From Gp7-AA6 sp036395755 (GTDB lineage Bacteria > Acidobacteriota > Thermoanaerobaculia > UBA5066 > Gp7-AA6): a DNA stretch of 64,000 nt. Below the pieces are notes generated by a model. That model did not search any database. It had not been told where the DNA came from and saw nothing but the letters and a program-made list of their open reading frames with translations. Where the stretch lies: NCBI GenBank assembly GCA_036395755.1, contig DASWCZ010000069.1, positions 1 through 64,000 on the forward strand, written 5' to 3'. A program made the translations under genes and the position numbers. Shown here piece by piece: positions 24,149 through 32,141 of the stretch; positions within the stretch are counted from its first letter, which is position 1, and each line of letters opens with the position of its first letter.

Positions 24149-24861
24149 GACGCGGCGGATTGTATGGGGTCTGATCCCCGCAGGGGGTCAGATCCCTCCC
24201 CGTCTGATCCCCGCAGGGGGTCAGATCCCTCCCCGTCGGATCCCCGAAGGGGGTTCGATCCTGCCACGAGGTACTGAATCAGCTCGCGCTCGCAACGCTG
24301 GCGATACGCGGGGAACGTGACTTCCGGATCGGCTTCCGCGAGCCACTGCATCATGAGCCCGTCGAAGATCGCCCGCAAAGTCGACGCCGCGGAGACTGGA
24401 TCACGGATCACGAAGACGCCGCGCCGCATCCCATCCTCCACGATCGCGCCGTCGATCTCGCGGCATCCCTCGTAGAAACGGGCGGTCACCTCGCGAAAGC
24501 CTTCGCGGCGCGCCGCGAGCCCGCAGAAGTCGACGAACGTCCGGAAGAACGCGCGGTTCTTCGACGGCGACGGGAAGGTGATCGCGACCAAGGCCTGGAG
24601 TTTTTCGACCGGGTCGGTTCGCTCCGAGACCGCTTCGCGCATGCGTGCGTGGATCGAATCCACGAGCCATCCGAAGAGCCGCCGGAAGAGATCCTCCTTC
24701 GAGGCGAAGTAGTACAGGGTGACACCCTTCGACACGCCCGCCCGGCGCGCGATGTCGTCGAGCGTGACCTCGGCGAAGCCTTTCTCGGCGACCTCGCGGA
24801 ACGCGGCTTTGAAAAGCGCCAGTCGGCGCTGCTCTTCGCGCTCCGGGACTCTCCCGTTCAT
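24145..24861 (-). CDS. TetR-family regulator with repeat-derived C-terminus
   Basis: A 238-residue repressor. The helix-turn-helix is at about 31-52 (EVTLDDIARRAGVSKGVTLYYF), followed by KEDLF and a helical ligand domain resembling BetI/FadR-like members. I chose ATG 24861 rather than an upstream in-frame start at 24900, because the upstream start would place the operator-like palindrome at 24878-24893 inside the coding sequence. The last 35 or so residues are a repeat-derived tail (units of GSDPLRGSDGE) that normal TetR proteins lack. The stop overlaps the ispH start. Likely role: repressing itself and the downstream ispH-SDR-CADD-HAD genes, perhaps also the divergent moaD. Confidence 0.9.
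   Translation of the reverse strand: MNGRVPEREEQRRLALFKAAFREVAEKGFAEVTLDDIARRAGVSKGVTLYYFASKEDLFRRLFGWLVDSIHARMREAVSERTDPVEKLQALVAITFPSPSKNRAFFRTFVDFCGLAARREGFREVTARFYEGCREIDGAIVEDGMRRGVFVIRDPVSAASTLRAIFDGLMMQWLAEADPEVTFPAYRQRCERELIQYLVAGSNPLRGSDGEGSDPLRGSDGEGSDPLRGSDPIQSAAS
24169..24267. repeat. Three tandem 33-bp REP-like units
   Basis: Two identical 33-base units (24169-24201 and 24202-24234) and a diverged third (24235-24267). Each contains an inverted repeat, TCTGATCCCC and GGGGGTCAGA around GC, able to form a hairpin. They lie in frame inside the 3' end of the TetR gene, each adding 11 residues. The GGGGTCAGA core resembles REP elements mobilised by REP-associated transposases in other soil bacteria; no such transposase is in this window. 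Confidence 0.85.
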
Positions 24862-24877
24862 TCCGGAAGGAACGTAA

Positions 24878-24893
24878 CTGACCGGTCGGTCAG
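24878..24893. promoter_or_regulatory. Operator-like palindrome for the TetR protein
   Basis: CTGACC-GGTC-GGTCAG, an inverted repeat with six-base arms of the TGACC...GGTCA kind bound by many TetR/AcrR-type repressors. It lies 17 bases upstream of the TetR start and 43 bases upstream of the divergent moaD start, so one site could control both directions. Confidence 0.7.
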
Positions 24894-24935
24894 GTGTCAA
24901 ATCGTTGCACCTCCGGAAGGTAAACTTCGGCCTCC

Positions 24936-25181
24936 ATGCAGGTTCGCGTTTTCTACTTCGCGTCGTTCCGGGATGCAGTCAACCGCGAAGAGGAAACCCG
25001 GCGGATGCCGCCCGGGAGCCGGGTCCGGCACCTCTGGGAGGCGCTCGCCGGAGACGTCCCTTATTTTGCGAGATTCGGGGCCATGCCGCCGGCGGCCGTC
25101 AACCGCGAGTACGCCTCGGCCGAAACGGAGCTCCACGAGGGAGATGAAGTCGCTTTCCTCCCTCCCGTGGCGGGAGGCTGA
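24936..25181 (+). CDS. moaD: Molybdopterin synthase sulfur carrier subunit
   Basis: An 81-residue ubiquitin-like protein ending in the Gly-Gly that is thiocarboxylated and donates sulfur to precursor Z in molybdopterin synthesis. The fold signatures are the opening VRVFYFASFRDAV and the closing DEVAFLPPVAGG. Its stop overlaps the moaE start by one base (TGATG), as expected for subunits of one complex. A TAAACT hexamer lies 9 bases upstream of the ATG, and no ribosome binding site is seen. It is transcribed divergently from the TetR gene across the operator-like palindrome. Confidence 0.93.
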   Translation: MQVRVFYFASFRDAVNREEETRRMPPGSRVRHLWEALAGDVPYFARFGAMPPAAVNREYASAETELHEGDEVAFLPPVAGG

Positions 25182-25594
25182 TGGAAACGCACCTGACGAG
25201 GAGTCCGATCGACGTGGCGGCTCTCTTGAAGGAAGCGCGTCGGACCGATGGAGCGCTCTGCGTTTTCGTCGGCGTGGTGCGCAACGAGAGCGGCGGCCGT
25301 GGGACGGTGGCGATCGACTACGAGGCTTACGCCGCGATGGCGGAATCGGAGCTGGCTCGGATCGCGAACGGTCTCTCCCGCGACTGGCCGGAGGTTCGCG
25401 TGCGCATCCAGCACCGAATCGGACATCTCGAGGTCGGAGAGGCCTCGGTCGCCGTCCTCGCGACCGCGCCGCATCGCGACGACGCTTTCGCGGCGTGCCG
25501 CGCGGCGATCGACCGAATCAAGACGACCGTGCCCATCTGGAAGAAGGAGATCCGCCCCGACGGCACGGGTGAGTGGGTGGATGCGACGCTCTGA
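25181..25594 (+). CDS. moaE: Molybdopterin synthase catalytic subunit
   Basis: A 137-residue MoaE, the large subunit that builds the dithiolene of molybdopterin with MoaD. The conserved stretches are CVFVGVVRNES, YEAYAAMAE, HRIGHLEVGE, and the lysine-rich active site IKTTVPIWKKE with Lys114 and Lys121. The start is coupled to moaD by a one-base overlap. No other moa genes are present here, so the remaining pathway must lie elsewhere in the genome. Length is typical. Confidence 0.94.
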   Translation: METHLTRSPIDVAALLKEARRTDGALCVFVGVVRNESGGRGTVAIDYEAYAAMAESELARIANGLSRDWPEVRVRIQHRIGHLEVGEASVAVLATAPHRDDAFAACRAAIDRIKTTVPIWKKEIRPDGTGEWVDATL

Positions 25595-25630
25595 TACGAT
25601 TTTCGAGGAAACACGTAATCAGGAGGCCCC

Positions 25631-26467
25631 ATGAGCACCCCCGTTCAAACGCGCGACTGGACGAGCGCCGCCCTCGACCACGAAGTCGTCCACTACCGCG
25701 CCGACGCCGGCATCGCCGTCATCGAGATGGACGACCCGCCGGCGAACACCTACACGTACGCGATGATGCGGCAGCTCGACGACGCCGTGCTGAAGGCGCG
25801 CTTCGACGACGACGTCCACGTGATCGTCCTCCGCGGCAAGGGCGATCGCTTCTTCTCCGCCGGCGCGAACATCGGGATGCTGAATGCGGTCACGCCCGGC
25901 TTCAAGTACTTCTTCTGCCTGCACGCCAACGAGACCCTGCTCCGACTCGAGCACACGCCGAAGCTCGTGCTCGCCGCGCTGAACGGGCACACGGTCGGCG
26001 GCGGCCTCGAGATCGCGATGGCCGCCGACATCCGCCTCGCGCGGAAGGACGCCGGCAAGATCGGTCTGCCGGAGGTCACTCTGGGGGTGCTGCCGGGCAC
26101 CGGCGGCACGGCCCGCCTGGGAAAGTTGATCGGCAAGTCGCGCGCGATCGAGCTCATGATCACCGGCAACACGTTCTCCTTCGAGGAGGCGTACGACCTG
26201 GGTCTCGTGAACCAGGTCATCGACGCGACCGCCGCAGAGTGGTGGGAGCAGGTGATGGACTACGCCCGCCAGTTCGTCCCGCCGAACAAGGCGTCCAAAG
26301 CTGTCGGCCGCATCAAGCGGTCGGTGCAGTCCGGCTGGGACCTGCCGCTCGAGTCGGCGCTCGCGGTCGAGCGGGAGCTGCAGCAGCTCCTTTTCCAGAG
26401 CGAGGACGCGAAGGAAGGGATCGCGGCGAACCAGGAGAAACGGGTCCCGAAATTCAAGGGACGGTAA
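25631..26467 (+). CDS. Enoyl-CoA hydratase/isomerase family protein
   Basis: A 278-residue crotonase. The oxyanion hole is in FSAGANIGML and NGHTVGGG, and both catalytic glutamates of hydratases are present, Glu127 in GGGLEIA and Glu148 in GLPEVT, so water addition to an enoyl-CoA is plausible. An AGGAGG ribosome binding site precedes the ATG at 25631. The stop overlaps the aldehyde dehydrogenase start by one base (TAATG), suggesting both act on one acyl or aldehyde substrate. The substrate is unknown; the acyl pocket cannot be read by eye. Confidence 0.9.
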   Translation: MSTPVQTRDWTSAALDHEVVHYRADAGIAVIEMDDPPANTYTYAMMRQLDDAVLKARFDDDVHVIVLRGKGDRFFSAGANIGMLNAVTPGFKYFFCLHANETLLRLEHTPKLVLAALNGHTVGGGLEIAMAADIRLARKDAGKIGLPEVTLGVLPGTGGTARLGKLIGKSRAIELMITGNTFSFEEAYDLGLVNQVIDATAAEWWEQVMDYARQFVPPNKASKAVGRIKRSVQSGWDLPLESALAVERELQQLLFQSEDAKEGIAANQEKRVPKFKGR

Positions 26468-27936
26468 TGGCCGCGGAGACGGTCCCCGGCCTGGCGATCA
26501 AAACGGACCTCTTCATCGGCGGCGAGTTCGTTCCCTCCGCCTCCGGAAAACGTTTCGCGACCACGAACCCCGCGACCGGCGAGACCCTCGGGCAGATCGC
26601 GGAGGCCGGACGGGAAGACCTCGACCGCGCGGTCGCCGCGGCCCGCCAGGCGTTCGAGTCCGGACCGTGGGCCTCGATGAAGCCGCGGGAACGCGGCCGG
26701 ATCCTGATCCGGGCCGCGGAGATGCTCCTCTCCCGGGCCGAGGAGCTCGGGCGGATCGAGACGCTCGACAACGGCAAGCCGATCTTCGAGTCCGCGAAGG
26801 TCGACATGCCCGCGGCGGCCGACGCGCTCTCCTACTTCGGCGAGTCGGCGGACAAGCTGTACGGCGACACGTATCCGGCCCGCCCGGACGCAATGCTCTT
26901 GACGCTGCGCGAGCCGGTCGGCGTCGTCGGGGCGATCACGCCGTGGAACTTCCCGCTCCTGCAGGCGATGTGGAAGATCGCTCCGGCGCTCGCGCTCGGC
27001 AATACAGTGGTCCTGAAGCCGGCGTCGCTCACGCCCCTGACCGCCCTCCTCTTCGCCGACCTCCTTCGAGAGGCCGGTCTTCCCGCTGGCGCCTTCAACG
27101 TCATTCCGGGTCCGGGCGCAACGGTCGGCAACGCGATGGCCGAGCACCCGGGCATCGACAAGATTTCCTTCACAGGAGAGACCGAGACCGGCAAGAAGAT
27201 CCTGCGCGCGGCCGCGGGGACCATGAAGCGCGTCTCGATGGAGCTCGGCGGCAAGTCGCCGAACGTCGTCTTCGCCGACGCGGACTTGGACGCCGCCGCG
27301 AAAGGCGCGATCAACGCGATCTTCTACGGCAAGGGGGAGCTCTGCTCGGCCGGGTCACGACTGCTCGTCGAAGAGTCCGTCCACGACGCGCTCCTCGAAA
27401 AGGTCGTCGACCGTGCAAAGAAGATGGCTCCGGCGGACCCGCTCCACCCCAAGACGCGGTTGGGCTCCCTCGTCTCCGAGAAGCAGCGGGAGAACGTGGA
27501 GCGATACGTCGAGAGCGGGAAAAGCGACGGAGCGAAGCTGGTCGCCGGCGGCAACCGGGCTTCGGTCGACGGCAAGGGGGCGTTCTTCGAGGCCACCGTG
27601 TTCGACGCGGTGAAGCCCGAGATGCGGATCGCGCGCGAAGAAATTTTCGGGCCGGTGCTTGCAGCGCTGACGTTCCGGGACGAGGCCGAAGCGGTCGCGG
27701 TCGGCAACTCGACGATCTACGGGCTCGCCGCCGCCGTGTGGACGAAGGACGTCAAGAAGGCGCTCCGGACCGCGAAGGCGTTGAAGGCGGGGACGGTCTG
27801 GGTCAACGCGTACAACTTCTACGACCCCGGACTGCCCTTCGGCGGCTACAAGGAGTCCGGTTTCGGCCGCGAGCGCGGCCATTACGCGCTCGAGGAGTAC
27901 ACGCAGGTCAAGAGCGTGTGGTTGGATCTATCCTGA
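26467..27936 (+). CDS. Aldehyde dehydrogenase family protein
   Basis: A 489-residue NAD(P)-dependent aldehyde dehydrogenase. Landmarks are VGAITPWNFPL, the NAD-binding FTGETETGKKI, the general base Glu259 in MELGGKSPN, the nucleophile Cys293 in GELCSAGSR, and the C-terminal EEIFGPV and GGYKESGFGRE. It resembles the betaine/aminobutyraldehyde and general ALDH group. The ATG at 26467 overlaps the hydratase stop by one base. An S9 peptidase gene begins inside its last codons. Substrate not determinable. Confidence 0.94.
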   Translation: MAAETVPGLAIKTDLFIGGEFVPSASGKRFATTNPATGETLGQIAEAGREDLDRAVAAARQAFESGPWASMKPRERGRILIRAAEMLLSRAEELGRIETLDNGKPIFESAKVDMPAAADALSYFGESADKLYGDTYPARPDAMLLTLREPVGVVGAITPWNFPLLQAMWKIAPALALGNTVVLKPASLTPLTALLFADLLREAGLPAGAFNVIPGPGATVGNAMAEHPGIDKISFTGETETGKKILRAAAGTMKRVSMELGGKSPNVVFADADLDAAAKGAINAIFYGKGELCSAGSRLLVEESVHDALLEKVVDRAKKMAPADPLHPKTRLGSLVSEKQRENVERYVESGKSDGAKLVAGGNRASVDGKGAFFEATVFDAVKPEMRIAREEIFGPVLAALTFRDEAEAVAVGNSTIYGLAAAVWTKDVKKALRTAKALKAGTVWVNAYNFYDPGLPFGGYKESGFGRERGHYALEEYTQVKSVWLDLS

Positions 27937-29885
27937 AGAAAATCCTCGCGGCTCTCGCGATCGCGATCTGCCCGCTCCCGGCGTCCGGGGCCCGCAAGCC
28001 TTCCGTCGAGTCCGTCCTTTCGACGCTCCAGAACGTCCAGGAGTTCGACGGGACGGCGATATCACCCGACGGAAAGCGCGTGGCATGGGTCCGGAAGTTG
28101 AAAGACGCGAACGGCGCCTTGAAGCTCGCGGCCGTGGAGGTCGCCGATCTCTCCAGGCCGGCACAGTCGCCGCGGCGGGTCACCGGCGCCCAAGAAGGCC
28201 GCGCGCGCGACGAACGGTGGCCGGCCTGGTCGCCGGACTCCCGATTCCTCGCGTTCCGGTCCGACGCCGCCAAAGTGCGGCAGGCGCAGGTCTGGGTGGC
28301 GCCGGCCGCGGGAGGGCCGCCCCGGCAGATCACGCACGCCACGGGACAGATCTCCGACGTCCGCTGGTCGCCGGACGGCCGCTCGATCGCGTTTCTCTTC
28401 GTCGAGGGCTCGGCGCAGGAGACGGGCGCGCTGATCGCGTACAAGCCGGACGCCGGCGTCGTCGCCGAGACGATCGAAGAGCAGCGAATCGCGGTTGTCG
28501 ACGTCGCGACCGGCAAGATGCGGCAGGTCTCCCCCGCGAATCTGTACGTCTACGACTACGACTGGTCGCCCGACGGAAAGCGGTTCGCCGCCGAAGCCGC
28601 GGAGGGCTCGGGCACGAACAACTACTGGATCGCGCAGCTCTATACCGTGGACGTCGGGAGCGGGCGGGCGTCGTCCATCTGGAAGCCGCCCTACCAGATC
28701 GCCTGCCCGCGGTGGTCTCCGGACGCAAGCGAGATCGCCGTGATCCACGGGATCATGAGCGACGAAGGCTCAACGGGCGGCGACATCTGGACCGTTCCGG
28801 CGGCGGGAGGGACTCCCAGGAACCGCACCCACGGGATGAAGGCGTCCGCGTCGGCGCTCTTCTGGCGTTCCCCCGGCGAGATCCTGTTTACGGAGTACGT
28901 CGACGGCGACGAGGGCGTCGCGGCGCTCGACCTCTCCGGGAAGATCCGCACGCTCTGGCGCGGCCCTGCCGTCGTTGCGAAGTTCTCGGCCGCGAGAGAG
29001 GGGCCTGCCAGCGCAGCGATCCGGTCCTCGTTCTCGCAGGCCCCGGAGGTCGTCGCCGGACCGATCGGCGCGTGGACCCCCTCGACGCATTCGAACGCCG
29101 GAATCCGACCTCTGTGGGGAGAGGCCCGGAGCCTCAAGTGGACGAGCGACAGACTGGGAGTGCAGGGCTGGCTCCTCTCGCCGCTCGATCGCGACGCGGG
29201 CCGAAGGTCTCCGATGGTGGTGTCTGTCCACGGAGGTCCTTCGGCCGTTGCCACGCCGGGGTGGCCCTCGCGCTGGGCCGCGGTCCTGTCGAGCCAGGGC
29301 TATTTCGTGTTCCTGCCCAATCCGCGCGGGAGCTTCGGTCAGGGCGAGGCGTTCACGCGCGGCAACGTGAAGGACTTCGGACACGGCGACTTCCGCGACA
29401 TCGACCGGGGAGTGGATGCCGTGCTCGCCGCCGCCCCGATCGATCCGAAGCGGCTGGGGATCTGCGGCTGGAGCTACGGCGGGTACATGACGATGTGGGC
29501 GGTGACGCAGACGAACCGGTATCGAGCCGCGGTGGCCGGCGCGGGGATCGTGAGCTGGCAGAGCTACTACGGCCAGAACCGCATCGATCAGTGGCTCCTG
29601 CCGTTCTTCGGCGCGTCTGTCTACGACGTCCCGGACGTCTACGCCCGGTCCTCGCCGATCACGTTCATCAAGAAAGCGAAGACGCCCACGCTCGTCCTCC
29701 ACGGCGATCGCGACTCCGAAGTTCCGACGCCGCAGGGTTACGAGTTCTGGCACGCGTTGAAGACGCTCGGGGTACCGACGACCCTCGTCATCTACGAGAA
29801 CGAAGGTCACGGGATAACCGACCCGAAGCACCAGCTCGACCGGGACCGGCGGCTGGTCGAGTGGTTCGACAGGTACCTGCGCTGA
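27918..29885 (+). CDS. Secreted S9 prolyl oligopeptidase-family peptidase
   Basis: About 655 residues. A signal peptide (ILAALAIAICPLPASGA) is followed by a beta-propeller with repeated WSPDG/WSPD motifs (WSPDSRFLAF, WSPDGRSIAF, WSPDGKRFA) and a C-terminal alpha/beta hydrolase domain. The catalytic triad is Ser519 (GWSYGGYM), Asp599 (HGDRDSEVP) and His631 (NEGHG), so it is an active acylaminoacyl/dipeptidyl peptidase of the S9 type, probably periplasmic. No ATG is available; GTG 27918 gives a signal peptide at the N-terminus and a 19-base overlap with the dehydrogenase gene. The frame is open much further upstream, but that part is the shadow of the dehydrogenase. Confidence 0.88.
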   Translation: MVGSILKKILAALAIAICPLPASGARKPSVESVLSTLQNVQEFDGTAISPDGKRVAWVRKLKDANGALKLAAVEVADLSRPAQSPRRVTGAQEGRARDERWPAWSPDSRFLAFRSDAAKVRQAQVWVAPAAGGPPRQITHATGQISDVRWSPDGRSIAFLFVEGSAQETGALIAYKPDAGVVAETIEEQRIAVVDVATGKMRQVSPANLYVYDYDWSPDGKRFAAEAAEGSGTNNYWIAQLYTVDVGSGRASSIWKPPYQIACPRWSPDASEIAVIHGIMSDEGSTGGDIWTVPAAGGTPRNRTHGMKASASALFWRSPGEILFTEYVDGDEGVAALDLSGKIRTLWRGPAVVAKFSAAREGPASAAIRSSFSQAPEVVAGPIGAWTPSTHSNAGIRPLWGEARSLKWTSDRLGVQGWLLSPLDRDAGRRSPMVVSVHGGPSAVATPGWPSRWAAVLSSQGYFVFLPNPRGSFGQGEAFTRGNVKDFGHGDFRDIDRGVDAVLAAAPIDPKRLGICGWSYGGYMTMWAVTQTNRYRAAVAGAGIVSWQSYYGQNRIDQWLLPFFGASVYDVPDVYARSSPITFIKKAKTPTLVLHGDRDSEVPTPQGYEFWHALKTLGVPTTLVIYENEGHGITDPKHQLDRDRRLVEWFDRYLR

Positions 29886-30322
29886 TGTCGGACTCGGAGC
29901 ACGGAATCCTGTTCGACTCGCTCGTCGTCTGCGACGACGTGCGCTTCGAAAACAACGGGAAGCTGCTCTTGATCGGCGTCTACTCGGACGTCGTCCAGGT
30001 CGTGAAGCTCCCTTTGCAGATGCGCTCGCTCGGCCTCGCGATCAAGGCCCGGGTGATCTCGACCGGCCGGTATCCGTTCGCGGTCTCCGTCGCGGACCCG
30101 CAGGGCAATCAGCTCCTGGACGCGAACGGAGAGCTGAATTACGAGGGGGAGCCGGGGCGCACGATCTGGTTTCCGGTGGTGATGGGACCGGCGCTCCTGA
30201 CGACCGAAGGCGCCTATGCGGTCCGGATTCGCCTGGGCGAGGCGCCCGCGGTGCACGAGACGTTCCTCGTGCGAAAGGCGGCCGTCCCGGAGGTCCGCAT
30301 TACCGAGACGAAGCCGAACTGA
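29885..30322 (+). CDS. DUF6941-like small protein
   Basis: A 145-residue soluble protein beginning with a conserved-looking CDDVRFENNGKLLLIGVYSD and then alternating beta-strands, similar to the DUF6941-type proteins I remember (a Cys-Asp motif and a 'GVFD'-like turn). Function unknown. The ATG overlaps the stop of the S9 peptidase by one base (TGATG), so it is translated together with it. There is no signal peptide, so it does not act with the exported peptidase directly. The family assignment is tentative. Confidence 0.65.
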   Translation: MSDSEHGILFDSLVVCDDVRFENNGKLLLIGVYSDVVQVVKLPLQMRSLGLAIKARVISTGRYPFAVSVADPQGNQLLDANGELNYEGEPGRTIWFPVVMGPALLTTEGAYAVRIRLGEAPAVHETFLVRKAAVPEVRITETKPN

Positions 30323-30327
30323 GAGTA

Positions 30328-30573
30328 GTGAATCCTCGAGCTCGGGACCTCTCGGTATCCGAGGATGAACTCACCGTATCGTTGGCCGACGGTCGTCGAA
30401 TCAGCGTGCCGCTGGTCTGGTTCCCGCGGTTGCTACACGCTTCGCCAGCCCAGCGCTCGAAGTGGGAGCTTCTTGGTGACGGCGAAGGTATCCACTGGCC
30501 CGACGTTGACGAGGACCTGAGCGTGGCCGGAATTCTGCGCGGCACGCCGGCTTCGCCCACAATGGTTCGCTGA
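30328..30573 (+). CDS. DUF2442 domain protein
   Basis: An 81-residue DUF2442 protein. The characteristic phrases are LADGRRISVPLVWFPRLL, RSKWELLGDGEGIHWPDVDED and VAGILRG. DUF2442 is often the partner of a DUF4160 protein in small two-gene modules of toxin-antitoxin type or is fused to a helix-turn-helix; here no DUF4160 partner is adjacent on either side, so it is an orphan. The GTG at 30328 follows the preceding stop by 5 bases. Codon use looks less GC-biased than its neighbours, which would fit recent arrival. Confidence 0.8.
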   Translation: MNPRARDLSVSEDELTVSLADGRRISVPLVWFPRLLHASPAQRSKWELLGDGEGIHWPDVDEDLSVAGILRGTPASPTMVR

Positions 30574-30621
30574 GGTCTCAGCGGCCGTCGCGACGCGGCG
30601 CCGTCCCGCAGCCGCGAGGTT

Positions 30622-31233
30622 CTACCCCCGCGCCGCCTTCAAGACGACGTCGAAAGTTCCCAGAAGACCCTTCGGCTGCCTCACGAGCTCGATGATCCGG
30701 TGCGGGTCGTCGGAGTGGCAGGCGGGGCCGCACATGTCGTGTCCGAGGTATGGATCCCCCTTGAAGTAGAGCTGCGTCGTCAGAGGCTCGTGCCCCGGGC
30801 TCGAGATCGTCATGTGGAAGTGGGCGGGCCGCATGCCCCTCGAGTCGCCGTAGTTGCCCGGCTTCACGCTGTCGAATTCGTACTCGCCCCGTTCGTCGGT
30901 CAACATTTGGCCTCGCAGTCGGTACGACTCGCTCGCCCCGTGGTAATTGCCCTTCGCGTCGGCGTGCCAGACGTCGACGAGCGCCTTCGGCAGAGGACTC
31001 TTGCAATCGGGACCGAAGACCGTCCCGTGGATCCGGACCCGCTCGCCCGGTTCGTTCGGCGGGGCGAGCGCGGTCCGGCGGGGCGCGCCGGGGACGTACA
31101 TCGGGCCCAGAAAGTCCTGCTGGGTCACCGCGCACTCGGAGGCGAAGGCGCGTCGAGCGGCCAGCGCAATCACCGCGGGAATGCCGGCCGCCCAGAGAAG
31201 GATCGAGCGCCGATCGAGATCGGGTTCTGCCAT
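30622..31233 (-). CDS. Tat-exported intradiol ring-cleavage dioxygenase-like protein
   Basis: A 203-residue protein of the intradiol dioxygenase (protocatechuate/catechol) superfamily with a Tat signal: DRRSILLWAAGIPAVIALAARRAFA. Family motifs are VDVWHADAKGNYHG, YRLRGQM, and RPAHFHMTISSPGH followed by LYFKGDPY. The tyrosine and histidine iron ligands are therefore present. Exported members act on aromatic compounds outside the cytoplasm. The ATG at 31233 has GGGAGAAG just upstream; an ATG 15 bases earlier overlaps that site. The gene is single and divergent from the SDR at 31275, with no aromatic-degradation genes nearby. Confidence 0.85.
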   Translation of the reverse strand: MAEPDLDRRSILLWAAGIPAVIALAARRAFASECAVTQQDFLGPMYVPGAPRRTALAPPNEPGERVRIHGTVFGPDCKSPLPKALVDVWHADAKGNYHGASESYRLRGQMLTDERGEYEFDSVKPGNYGDSRGMRPAHFHMTISSPGHEPLTTQLYFKGDPYLGHDMCGPACHSDDPHRIIELVRQPKGLLGTFDVVLKAARG

Positions 31234-31274
31234 ATCTTCTCCCTTCATTCATCGTAACGCCGGAGGGACTCGTC

Positions 31275-32135
31275 ATGTTCGACCCGAAAATCCTCGCGGA
31301 GAAATCGGTCTTGGTCACCGGCGGCGGCTCCGGGCTCGGCCTGGCGATGGCGAAGAAGTTCGCGGCCCACGGCGCGAAGGTCACGATCGCCGGCCGGACG
31401 CTCGATCGGCTCGAGAAAGGGGCGCGCGAGATCGGAGACGTGGCCCGCGAAGGGGGCGAGGTGGATTTCCTACCCGCGGACGTGCGCGAGCCCGACGAGG
31501 TCGAGAAGCTCGTGGCGCATGCGATCTCCCGTTTCGGCAAGGTCGACTCGCTCGTCAACAATGCGGCTGGCAACTTCCTCGTCACGTCCGAGGACCTGAC
31601 CCCGAACGGTTTCGACGCAGTCGTGCGAACGGTGCTGCACGGCTCGGTCTACTGCACGCTCGCGGTGGGCCGGCACCTGCTCGAGCGCAAGGCGAAGGGC
31701 TCGATCGTGTCGGTCGTGACGACCTATGCCTGGACCGGCACGGGCTTCGCGCTCCCCTCCGCGTGCTCGAAAGCCGGCGTGCTCGCCATGACACGCTCGC
31801 TCGCCGTCGAGTGGGGACACGCCGGCATCCGTCTGAACGCGGTCGCGCCCGGCCCGATCCCGACGGAAGGCGCCTGGTCGCGGCTGATGGCGTTCCCGGA
31901 GGCGGAAAAGAACACGATCGACCGCATCCCGCTGGGCCGGCTCGGCACCGCGGAAGAGCTCGCGAACCTGGTGACGTTTCTCTTGAGCGACCTGTGCCCC
32001 TACCAGACCGGGGACTGCATCACGATGGACGGAGGCGAGTGGCTCGCCGGCGCCGGTGAGTTCTCCGACTACCGCAAGATCCCGCGAGAGGTGTTCAAGG
32101 CAGCGCTCGAGAAGATGCGGAAGAAGCGGAAGTAA
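31275..32135 (+). CDS. SDR of the 2,4-dienoyl-CoA reductase type
   Basis: A 286-residue SDR. TGGGSGLGLAMA binds the cofactor, GRTLDRL follows strand 2, and NNAAGNFLVTSEDLTPNGF is the signature of peroxisomal-type 2,4-dienoyl-CoA reductases. The usual catalytic tyrosine of YxxxK is absent: the segment is LPSACSKAGVLAMTRSLAVEWG, as in DECR-type enzymes that keep only the lysine and use another acid. It would help degrade unsaturated fatty acids. It is preceded by a CGGAGGG ribosome binding site and divergent from the dioxygenase. Substrate inferred from family only. Confidence 0.85.
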   Translation: MFDPKILAEKSVLVTGGGSGLGLAMAKKFAAHGAKVTIAGRTLDRLEKGAREIGDVAREGGEVDFLPADVREPDEVEKLVAHAISRFGKVDSLVNNAAGNFLVTSEDLTPNGFDAVVRTVLHGSVYCTLAVGRHLLERKAKGSIVSVVTTYAWTGTGFALPSACSKAGVLAMTRSLAVEWGHAGIRLNAVAPGPIPTEGAWSRLMAFPEAEKNTIDRIPLGRLGTAEELANLVTFLLSDLCPYQTGDCITMDGGEWLAGAGEFSDYRKIPREVFKAALEKMRKKRK

Positions 32136-32141
32136 CGCCCG

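Noticed and set aside
24169..24267. CRISPR array
   Set aside because: The 33-base units are directly adjacent with no spacers, are self-complementary, and lie in a coding frame; no cas genes are present.
19400..24277. Plus-strand frames of about 770-800 codons opposite the permease, HAD, CADD and ispH genes
   Set aside because: Composition is dominated by Arg, Asp and Glu and there are no motifs; the minus-strand genes have clear catalytic residues.
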